From JBBRLG01 sp038231495 (GTDB lineage: Bacteria; Planctomycetota; Planctomycetia; Gemmatales; Gemmataceae): DNA of 11,542 bases. The notes under the pieces were generated by a model. That model made no database searches, was not told the DNA's origin, and saw only the letters and a list, made by a program, of their open reading frames with translations. The stretch lies in assembly GCA_038231495.1 (NCBI GenBank), contig JBBRLG010000211.1:1-11542 (forward strand). Reading direction: 5' to 3'. Below, one piece after another: positions 1-5,963 of this stretch (position 1 is its first letter; the number at the start of each line of letters is the position of its first letter). The position numbers and the translations under genes were made by a program.

Positions 1-222
1 GCCTTCATTAGCATGACTCAAAGAACTCGCAACAACTCCGCCCCCGGGAAGGGACGGCGTTGAGCAAGGATCGTGTCACGCAACAAAGGCGGACACATCC
101 TCGCTTTTGGCTAGGTGCTTCCAAATTGTCAAAGAACAAAAGGTTTCACGCAGTTTCAGAGGTGCGAAGCAAGTTCGCAACTCGTTCACTTTGCGAAATG
201 GTGTCCCAGAAGGACAAAGTTA
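1..222 (-). other. Probable rRNA operon leader, transcribed leftward out of the window
   Basis: This stretch has no credible protein gene. Read on the minus strand it starts just downstream of a strong promoter (223-250). It then carries a small hairpin (179-163), a boxA-like motif (138-127) and a second TTCTTTGAG-like box (25-17) before the left edge. The order promoter, hairpin, boxA is that of the E. coli rrn leader (boxB-boxA), where the 16S gene starts roughly 100 nt after boxA. The mature rRNA would therefore begin at or just beyond base 1. No rRNA sequence is visible, so 16S and 23S cannot be distinguished; in some planctomycetes the two genes are unlinked. Assemblies often break at rRNA genes, which would explain the contig edge. 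The rRNA assignment is inference; the motifs are seen directly. Confidence 0.6.
127..179 (-). promoter_or_regulatory. boxB-like hairpin and boxA antitermination motif
   Basis: On the minus strand a hairpin with a 6-bp stem TGCGAA/TTCGCA and a 5-base loop (179-163) lies about 25 bases upstream of TGTTCTTTGACA (138-127). The latter closely matches boxA of bacterial rrn leaders (E. coli TGCTCTTTAACA). In rrn operons boxA RNA binds NusB-NusE and makes RNA polymerase resistant to Rho-dependent termination. The boxA match is strong. Calling the hairpin boxB rests on position only. Confidence 0.62.
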
Positions 223-280
223 AGTATAGGCGCCGACAGGAGGTTGTCAACGGTTTTGGAGAAAAAAAAGGGGAAAAGAA
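223..280 (-). promoter_or_regulatory. Strong sigma70-type promoter with T-rich upstream element (rrn-like)
   Basis: On the minus strand a perfect -35 box TTGACA (250-245) is followed after 16 bases by TATACT (228-223), five of six matches to the -10 consensus. Upstream of the -35 box (about 251-280), the minus strand is rich in T, including a run of eight T, like the UP elements of rRNA promoters. Transcription would start near 216 and run leftward into the boxA leader. The next gene on the other side, purQ, points the opposite way, so this promoter does not serve it. Confidence 0.72.
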
Positions 281-285
281 CCCGG

Positions 286-316
286 ACCCCGCTACCGAGT
301 GGTCTTGCGGGGTTTT
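286..316 (+). terminator. Candidate hairpin between the rrn-like promoter and purQ
   Basis: ACCCCGC (286-292) pairs perfectly with GCGGGGT (307-313) around a 14-base loop, and T residues follow to 316. It resembles a weak intrinsic terminator on the plus strand, or an insulator between the divergent units. No upstream plus-strand gene is visible, so its role is uncertain. Confidence 0.3.
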
Positions 317-499
317 GGCCGAACGCCGAATTCCGGACAACCGCCCTGGCGAAGGGAGGGGGTGGTGTCTACAACATACTATTATGAGGGGGGTTGCGGC
401 TGCCGTCAAGCGCTTTCGGCCTTGTCGCCGATTCTTCTTGGCGAACCCAACTGGCAAAGCCGCAGTACCAGTCACGTTGCCGGGGCGGATTACCGAGTC
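317..499 (+). promoter_or_regulatory. purQ upstream region, promoter not clearly resolved
   Basis: There is no credible gene here. The best -10-like sequences on the plus strand are the overlapping TACTAT and TATTAT at 377-385, about 115 bases upstream of the purQ start. No good -35 box lies at normal spacing. The G-rich GGGGCGG at 482-488 is too distant and too poor to be a convincing Shine-Dalgarno sequence. Confidence 0.3.
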
Positions 500-1270
500 A
501 TGGCGAAGCCACGAGTCCTGATTTTGCGGGCGCCGGGAGCCAACTGCGACGTGGAAACGCAGTTCGCCTTCGAGCAGGCCGGCGGTAATGCCGAACGCAT
601 TCACATTAATCGGCTGCGCGAACAACCAGGACTTTTGACCGGGTATCAAATTCTGGTCATCCCCGGCGGCTTTACCTACGGCGACGACGTGGCGGCGGGT
701 AAAATTCTGGCCAACCAACTCGCCCATTTTCTGGGCGACGCACTACGGCGCTTCCGCAACGAAGAGAAGTTAATCCTCGGCATTTGCAACGGGTTTCAGG
801 CGATCCTCAAGGCCGGCTTGCTAATGCTGCCGGACGACGAGGGGCCGATTGCCACCCTGGCCCACAACGAATCGGGCAAGTTCGAGGACCGCTGGATTCA
901 ATTGCAAGCCTACCCGGCCAAGTGTCCGTTCCTGACTGGCATCGACCGCATGTACCTGCCCGTGGCCCACGGCGAAGGACGCTTCCTTTGCCGGGAAGAA
1001 TGGCAACTTCGCGGCCTCGGCGAGTCCGGTTTGGTGGTATTGCGTTATGTCACCGACGACGGCCAGCCGGCGGCCTATCCCGCCAACCCCAACGGTTCAC
1101 AGGCCGGCGTCGCGGGCATTTGCGATGCAACGGGCCGAGTCCTGGGGTTGATGCCGCATCCCGAACGGCACGTGCTGCCGACCCAACACCCGCGTTGGAC
1201 GCGAAACGGCCTTGCGGCCGAGGGCGACGGCTTGAAACTTTTCCGCAATGCAGTGCAGTTCTTCCAGTGA
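500..1270 (+). CDS. purQ: Phosphoribosylformylglycinamidine synthase, glutaminase subunit PurQ
   Basis: PurQ releases ammonia from glutamine and delivers it to PurL, which with PurS converts FGAR to FGAM in cytoplasmic purine biosynthesis. The 256-residue product is a class I glutamine amidotransferase of the small, stand-alone PurQ type. Visible motifs are VLILRAPGANCD (residues 6-17), PGGFTYGDD (55-63), the nucleophile Cys96 in GICNGFQ, AHGEGRF (156-162), NPNGS (196-200), and the His220/Glu222 pair in MPHPERH. The reading frame is open further upstream to 299, but homology to the family begins at MAKPRVLIL, so the ATG at 500 is chosen. purL and purS are not in the window. It is the first gene of a probable operon; nadC follows after 8 bases. 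Confidence 0.95.
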   Translation: MAKPRVLILRAPGANCDVETQFAFEQAGGNAERIHINRLREQPGLLTGYQILVIPGGFTYGDDVAAGKILANQLAHFLGDALRRFRNEEKLILGICNGFQAILKAGLLMLPDDEGPIATLAHNESGKFEDRWIQLQAYPAKCPFLTGIDRMYLPVAHGEGRFLCREEWQLRGLGESGLVVLRYVTDDGQPAAYPANPNGSQAGVAGICDATGRVLGLMPHPERHVLPTQHPRWTRNGLAAEGDGLKLFRNAVQFFQ

Positions 1271-1278
1271 GTGTTCTC

Positions 1279-2151
1279 ATGGATTTCGACCCTGCCGAAC
1301 GCAATGCCGTTCATCGCCTGGCCGTCCTGGCGCTGGAAGAAGATTTGGGCAGCGCAGGCGATCTGACGAGTCTGGCGACCATTCCGGAAGACCTGAAGGG
1401 CAGGGCGGTATTCGTCGCCCGCGCGGCAGGAACGATTTCCGGCCTGTCGGCGGCGACCGTTACCTTTCAACTCATCGATACCCAAATCGCGGTTGAAAAC
1501 CTGGTGGACGACGGCACCACGGTCGAGGCTGGAACCAAACTCGCAACGGTCCATGGGCGGATGCGCTCGATCCTGACGGGCGAACGGACGGCGTTGAATT
1601 TTATGCAACGGCTGAGCGGCGTCGCCACTCTCACCCGGCAATTTGTCAGCCTCGTCGCGGGCCTGCGGTGCAAGGTACTCGACACGCGTAAGACAACTCC
1701 CGGCTGGCGGCTGCTGGAAAAGTATGCGGTGCGTTGCGGCGGCGGTCACAATCATCGCATGGGTCTGCACGACGGCATTTTGATTAAGGACAACCACCTG
1801 GCCGCGCTCGGCCCGCAGCCCGATGCTGTGGCCGAGGCGGTGCGGCGCGCTCGCACCAAGTATGACAGGCGTTTTCCGCTGGAAATCGAGGTCGATAATC
1901 TCGATCAACTTGACGCGGCCCTGGCTACGGACGCCGATATGGTACTGCTGGACAACATGCCGCCGACGCAAATGCGCGAAGCCGTGCAGCGGCGCAACAC
2001 CATCAATCGTTCCGTACTCCTCGAAGCGTCAGGCGGCGTAAACCTGACGACGTTGCGCGCCATCGCGGAAACCGGCGTGGACCGCATCAGCGTCGGCGCG
2101 CTGACGCATTCGGCCGTCGCCTTGGACATCGCCCTCGATTACCTTTCATGA
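1279..2151 (+). CDS. nadC: Nicotinate-nucleotide diphosphorylase (carboxylating), QPRTase
   Basis: NadC converts quinolinate and PRPP to nicotinate mononucleotide, CO2 and diphosphate in de novo NAD synthesis. The product is 290 residues, a normal length. The N-terminal open-faced domain covers about 1-110 and the alpha/beta barrel follows. Active-site signatures are visible: GERTALN with Arg103, DTRKTTPG (135-142) with Arg137 and Lys138, GGGHNHRMGLHDGILIKDNH (154-173) with Lys170, Glu203 in EIEVDN, Asp225 in LLDNM, and EASGGV (249-254). The ATG at 1279 gives the family-typical start; the frame stays open far upstream inside purQ, and GTG at 1267 is a possible alternative. The stop overlaps the birA start (ATGA at 2148-2151), which suggests translational coupling. 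nadA and nadB are not in the window. Confidence 0.95.
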   Translation: MDFDPAERNAVHRLAVLALEEDLGSAGDLTSLATIPEDLKGRAVFVARAAGTISGLSAATVTFQLIDTQIAVENLVDDGTTVEAGTKLATVHGRMRSILTGERTALNFMQRLSGVATLTRQFVSLVAGLRCKVLDTRKTTPGWRLLEKYAVRCGGGHNHRMGLHDGILIKDNHLAALGPQPDAVAEAVRRARTKYDRRFPLEIEVDNLDQLDAALATDADMVLLDNMPPTQMREAVQRRNTINRSVLLEASGGVNLTTLRAIAETGVDRISVGALTHSAVALDIALDYLS

Positions 2152-2915
2152 TCCCGGCCCGCGACACCTGGCAGATCGACACGGCTGCCATTGGCCGCAA
2201 GGTTCTCGTTTTCGACCGGGTGGATAGCACCAATTCCGTCGCCGCGGAACTGGCGCATTACCCCAGCCGCGAACAACTCGCGGTCCTGGCCGCTGAGCAG
2301 GGGGCGGGCCGTGGCCAACACGGACGAATTTGGACCGCCGCGCCAGGCTCCAGTGTCTTGTTGTCCCTATTGCTCTTTCCCCCGGACGAGCTGCGGCGAC
2401 CAGCGGTGTTGACGGCCTGGGCAGCCGTGTCCGTGTGTAGAACGATTCAACAATTGACGGGCGTGCAGGCGAAAATCAAGTGGCCCAACGACGTGCTGTT
2501 GCACGGCCAGAAAGTGTGCGGCATTCTGATCGAGCAAGCCCGCGGCACGGTCGTCGGTATTGGCCTCAACGTCCGACAAACGTCGCAGGATTTCATCGTT
2601 GCAGACCTGGACGCGACTTCCTTGAACCAGTTCGCGGCCGAGCCGCTTGATACCGAGAATGTGGCCCGGACGCTGCTCCAAGTTCTCGACGAGGAATATT
2701 TTCTGCTCAGTCAGGGGGAACTGGCGACGCTGGAAACGTGCTGGAAAGCGCATCTGGGTTTACACGGCAAACAGGTAGTAGCCGAGTGTGCCGGTGCCGT
2801 TCATCGGGGGCGGCTGCGCGAACTCACCTTTGATGCCGTGGTGCTGGAACAGCCCGGCAGGTCGGCGCTTGTCCTGCGTCCGGAGCAGGTGCAGCATTTG
2901 TCAAGGACCAATTGA
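2148..2915 (+). CDS. birA: Biotin--[acetyl-CoA-carboxylase] ligase, catalytic type without HTH domain
   Basis: This enzyme activates biotin with ATP and attaches it to the biotin carboxyl carrier protein of acetyl-CoA carboxylase and related enzymes. The 255-residue product shows the BirA/LplA-fold motifs: DSTN (26-29), the biotinyl-AMP loop GAGRGQHGR (52-60), KWPNDVLL (111-118), KVCGILIE (122-129) and GIGLNV (137-142). A small SH3-like C-terminal domain follows at about 205-252. The protein begins directly with the catalytic domain and lacks the N-terminal winged-helix DNA-binding domain of E. coli BirA. It is therefore expected to be a group I ligase that cannot act as the classical biotin repressor. 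The start overlaps the nadC stop and no separate Shine-Dalgarno sequence is evident, consistent with coupling. It is the last gene of the purQ-nadC-birA unit. Confidence 0.93.
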   Translation: MIPARDTWQIDTAAIGRKVLVFDRVDSTNSVAAELAHYPSREQLAVLAAEQGAGRGQHGRIWTAAPGSSVLLSLLLFPPDELRRPAVLTAWAAVSVCRTIQQLTGVQAKIKWPNDVLLHGQKVCGILIEQARGTVVGIGLNVRQTSQDFIVADLDATSLNQFAAEPLDTENVARTLLQVLDEEYFLLSQGELATLETCWKAHLGLHGKQVVAECAGAVHRGRLRELTFDAVVLEQPGRSALVLRPEQVQHLSRTN

Positions 2916-2922
2916 ATGCAAT

Positions 2923-2965
2923 CGCAAAGCCGCAAGCGACCAAGGGGCGTGCCGCTTGCGGCCTT
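2923..2965. terminator. Stem-loop in the convergent gap, likely bidirectional terminator or palindromic repeat
   Basis: GCCGCAAGCG (2929-2938) pairs perfectly with CGCTTGCGGC (2953-2962) around a 14-base loop. AA before the left arm and CTT after the right arm extend the symmetry with one bulge. It lies between the 3' ends of birA (2915) and the leftward blaR gene (3005), where a bidirectional terminator is expected. The left arm, with flank at 2923-2938, recurs exactly at 9837-9852. Confidence 0.5.
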
Positions 2966-3004
2966 GAAAGAAAGAGACCTGGCCACAAGCGGCAATTTCA
3001 GCAT

Positions 3005-5204
3005 TCATTTCTCGGTCGATTTATTGAAAAACGGCACGTTGGCCAGGATTTCCGCTGGGCCGCACTTGATTTCAGAACGCCAGGTGACCGCCGTCTGCGC
3101 ACGCTCCACCCGCGACCGCTTCACCAGCTCCTTGCCGATTCGACTCAGGTCGCCGACCGCGTCTGCCTCCGGTCCCTTGGCCGGTTCGTCGAAGGATTTG
3201 CCGCCCAAGACCAGCATCTCTTTGAACGCCTTCACGCCCGCCTCGGCGTCCTTTTCCGTTTCGCAACGGGCGATGCACTGGAAGACGATTTCTTGCCCCT
3301 GACAGTCGATCCCGTAGACGAGACTCGTGCAGGTTTGCATAAAGGCGACGATGGCGGCGTCCACGTCTTTCTCCGGCTGCTTGCGGTCGCGGAATACGTC
3401 GCGGTCGGCGAAGGCCGTCGCTACCAAGCCCCGTTCGACGCGCTTCCAGTCCGCCGCCCACGGGCGCTGGAGTTGCGGGTACTTACCCTCGATCAGTCGG
3501 CGCACATTGTCTTCCGAATTAAAGACAATCGTGCGGCCGTCGGGAATGAAGAAACAGGGTTTGGTTTCAGCCAGCAACATGCCCACGAGCGGCTCGGGAA
3601 CGCTTTCCTTGGGAACGCGGTAGTAAACCTTTCCCGCGCATTCCACCTCCACGGCTTTTGGCATCATGGTAAGAAACTGCTTTTTCCAGTCAAACTCCTT
3701 CACCGCACGCATCATCGACACCTGGAGGAGCATGGCGGACTGAGGGCCCTTGCTGTCCTTGTCGGTCTTGACGATGACGGAGCCGGTCAGCTGCTCGAAG
3801 CCCTCAAGCGGCAAGATTAACTCCGGGGGCAGGTTCAAACCGGCCTTGGAAAAAGCGCCAACCAACTCGTTCAACTGCGCGGTTTGTTTCTTCAGGTCCG
3901 GCCGGCCGAAGAGCGCCGGCGGGCGGATCGCCCAGGCACCCTGCGCGTCCGGCGGCAGGTAAGAGAGATCGAACGGAACGGGTTCCGCGACGGTGCCGGC
4001 ATCCGTAAAGGCGACGACGTAAAGCCGGTCGTCGGTCTGAAGGGGTACTTGATATTCCCGCGCTGCCACCTTCTCCGGCCCGTCGTCGCCCGGCTTCTGC
4101 GCGGGACTGCGTACCGCCGACACGCCGACGGCGACGCACAGAAGTGCCGTCGTCAGCAGCGCGCGGCCCGTCCGCGACAACTTCCGGTCCGCCGTGCCGT
4201 CCTTGGCTTTCAACATGCGAATCCTCCTCATCAGGGTTCTCGGCGTGGGCAGGAAGGTCCGGGCCGGCCAACCACAAGGCCGTCCCGCCTGCCGCAACGC
4301 CATCCGTGCCAACATTCGTAAATAAAGGTCTCGGCCGCCCGCGCAGCGTGCCCCGACCGCGTCGGCAGCCAGTTCTTGCTGCAACTGCATCCGGCCGACC
4401 AGCCAGTAAACCAGTGGGTGATAGAAGTGCAGGGCCACGCTAATCCGCGCCACCAGGCCGGTGAGATAGTCTGCCCGGCTGACGTGCGCCAGTTCGTGGG
4501 CCAGCACCGCGCGCAACTCCGACTCGGACCAGGTGCGCCATTCGGGCGGCAACAACACCAGGGGCCGGCACCAGCCGACCGTCGCGGCCGTCGCCAGGTC
4601 GGCGGCTTCCCGGAGTTCGACCGGCCGCGCGCAGTTCAACGCGGCCCGCAACGAATCGGCAAGGCCGTTCAGCAAGGGGTCGTCAATGCGGCGGCTCCGG
4701 CGACGGCAGTCGTGGACGGCCCACAACGCGACGACGAACCGCAAGAGGCTCAGGCTGACTCCGGTCAAAAAGAGCAGCGCGGCGATCCCCGGCCAGCGCC
4801 AGGACGGGTCCGGCGCGGCGGGCTTCTCCCGTGCCAATTCCCGCCAGAGTTGGAGCAATACAGTGGGCGACCAGCTGCCTTGAATGTCGCCGGCGGTCGG
4901 CACCTCGACGACCGGGGCGGCTCCCTCCTCGGCGGCAGGGTGCAACGACTCCGCGAGTACGACCGTTGTTTCCGGGGTGCGCGCGGGCGTTGCCGTTCGC
5001 GCCGGCGTCAAAACCCACCAGGCGGGCAAGGGGCAAAAGGCCAGGCCGGTGAGGGCCACCAGTCCGCCGAGGAAAGCCGCCACCACCCACGAAGCCGCGG
5101 CCGGCCCCCCGCCGCGCCGCCCAGAAGTAGGCGACCGCCCCGACGAGCGTTGCCAGCGTGACCTGAAGCGCGGACCAGACCAGCGTCGTGCCGAGATCGT
5201 TCAT
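3005..5204 (-). CDS. BlaR1/MecR1-like M56 membrane metallopeptidase, apparent frameshift near 5' end
   Basis: This is the likely sensor-protease partner of the BlaI-type regulator just upstream. Reading from ATG 5204, the first frame gives MNDLGTTLVW and a membrane segment, then goes wrong after WAARRG. Deleting one G from the six-G run (5110-5105) joins it to the downstream frame as a continuous 732-residue protein. Corrected residues: membrane segments at about 8-28, 39-60 and 139-163, zinc motif HELAH (236-240), a further hydrophobic stretch at 250-269, a likely third ligand in QELAADA (Glu277), and a last membrane segment at 348-364. The remainder (about 370-732) is a soluble domain, presumably outside the membrane. 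It lacks the SxxK/penicillin-binding pattern of true BlaR1 and I cannot assign it. ATG 5204 has AAGGAG (5218-5213) 8 bases upstream and overlaps the blaI stop, so the GTG at 5086 is a poor alternative. Confidence 0.82.
5105..5110 (-). other. Probable frameshift site (G6 homopolymer)
   Basis: On the coding strand the run GGGGGG separates two frames of one gene. With five G the translation reads WAARRGPAAASWVVAAFLGG without interruption. With six, translation from 5204 leaves the protease frame and ends after 173 codons. A sequencing or assembly indel is the simplest explanation; a real mutation or polymerase slippage is possible. Confidence 0.78.
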
Positions 5205-5584
5205 TGGTCTTGCTCCTTCAAGATGTCTTCCAGGAGCGCACGCTCCTTGGCGGTCAGCTTCCGTTGCCCCACCAGCCGCACAAGCAACTGTTCCCGCGAG
5301 CCGCGAAACACGCGCTGCACCAGGTCGCCGAGCAGCCGGCCCGAAACTTCCTCGTAGGTGCGGGCGACGCGGTAACGGAACGGTCGTTCGTCGTTGACCT
5401 GCTGAAGAAAACCCTTGTCGTGGAGGATGCGCACCAGCGTGGCGACAGTCGTATAGGCGAGGTCGTGTCCGGCCAACGCGAGGTGGTCGCGCACTTCTGC
5501 CGGCGTGGATTCGCCGCGCTTCCAGAAGACGTGCATCACTTCCAATTCGCGTGCCGTCAAGTCCTTGGCCGGTGGCCGCGCCAT
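5201..5584 (-). CDS. BlaI/MecI/CopY-family winged-helix transcriptional regulator
   Basis: The 127-residue product is a typical BlaI/MecI-family repressor. Its N-terminal winged helix covers about 8-75, with LTARELEVMHVFW (9-21) leading the fold and LAYTTVATLVRILHDKGFL (42-60) as the recognition-helix region. The C-terminal part (about 76-127) is the dimerisation region, which in staphylococcal homologues is cleaved to relieve repression. ATG 5584 is chosen because AAGGAGG (5599-5593) lies 8 bases upstream and the family begins here. The frame is open upstream to 5839 but that stretch has no family similarity. The stop overlaps the ATG of the M56 gene (ATGA), forming a two-gene operon. By family analogy it represses its own operon; other targets are unknown. 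Planctomycete genomes carry many such pairs, so beta-lactam resistance should not be assumed. Confidence 0.92.
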   Translation of the reverse strand: MARPPAKDLTARELEVMHVFWKRGESTPAEVRDHLALAGHDLAYTTVATLVRILHDKGFLQQVNDERPFRYRVARTYEEVSGRLLGDLVQRVFRGSREQLLVRLVGQRKLTAKERALLEDILKEQDQ

Positions 5585-5963
5585 GGGCGTCGCCTCCTTG
5601 TTTCCGGGGGGGGGTCGGGGGGCAAACCGCCTTTGGTTTCCCAAATTTGGTTTGTCAAATATACATGCTTCAGGAGGAACGTCAAGCCCGCTTGGGCGTG
5701 GCGTCACAACGGGATCAAGAACTATTGAAGCTGACCGTAGCGACTTAAAGGTACACGGCCACTTCGCACCCGTTGGGCAAGCCCTGCCCTCCGGAGTCGG
5801 CGCACCAGACCGTAGAGTGCTTGCCAGACCGAGCAACAAGCGATAATTTCCTGCTGCTTTCCCCTCGCCTTCTCCCGGCTTCGTCCTTTATAATGCCTTG
5901 GTCCCTCACAACACCCCGCCAGTCGCCCCTTGCCAACCATCCCCCGCCTCGGAGTCTCCGGTA
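5585..5963. promoter_or_regulatory. Divergent intergenic region between blaI and the cytochrome/WD40 gene
   Basis: This 379-base gap should hold promoters for both directions. Leftward, a TTGACA box (5658-5653) lies near the dyad CCAAATTTGG (5641-5650), two TTTGGTTT copies (5632-5639 and 5646-5653) and the loose dyad TGT...ACA (5653-5665). These are candidates for a BlaI operator, although none matches the staphylococcal TACA-N2-TGTA core. No clear leftward -10 box was found. G runs at 5606-5614 and 5617-5622 lie in the presumed blaI leader. I see no gene in 5670-5880. Confidence 0.35.
5889..5894 (+). promoter_or_regulatory. Consensus -10 box upstream of the cytochrome/WD40 gene
   Basis: A perfect TATAAT lies 69 bases upstream of the ATG at 5964, which would give a leader of about 60 bases. 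The region 17 bases upstream (around 5866-5871) has no good -35 box, so the promoter may depend on an activator or another sigma factor. Confidence 0.45.

Noticed and set aside
299..499. Upstream extension of purQ
   Set aside because: The frame is open, but the PurQ family starts at MAKPRVLIL and the extra 67 residues look like translated non-coding DNA.
60..521. Plus-strand open frame of 153 codons in the upstream region
   Set aside because: Basic, low-complexity product with no family features; it runs over the rrn-like leader and promoter and into the purQ start.
784..1278. Upstream extension of nadC inside purQ
   Set aside because: This is an out-of-frame shadow of purQ; the NadC family begins at about 1279.
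1075..1971. Minus-strand frame of 298 codons opposite purQ/nadC
   Set aside because: Antisense shadow of two well-supported genes, a common effect in GC-rich DNA.
2912..3820. Plus-strand frame of 302 codons opposite the M56 gene
   Set aside because: Antisense to the conserved C-terminal part of the protease gene, with no recognisable domain.
3005..5086. Protease gene starting at GTG 5086
   Set aside because: No Shine-Dalgarno sequence, and it loses the first membrane segment. ATG 5204 has a strong Shine-Dalgarno sequence and an ATGA overlap, so a frameshift is the better explanation.
5585..5839. N-terminal extension of the BlaI-type regulator
   Set aside because: Translates promoter and G-run DNA; the family start and a perfect Shine-Dalgarno sequence point to 5584.
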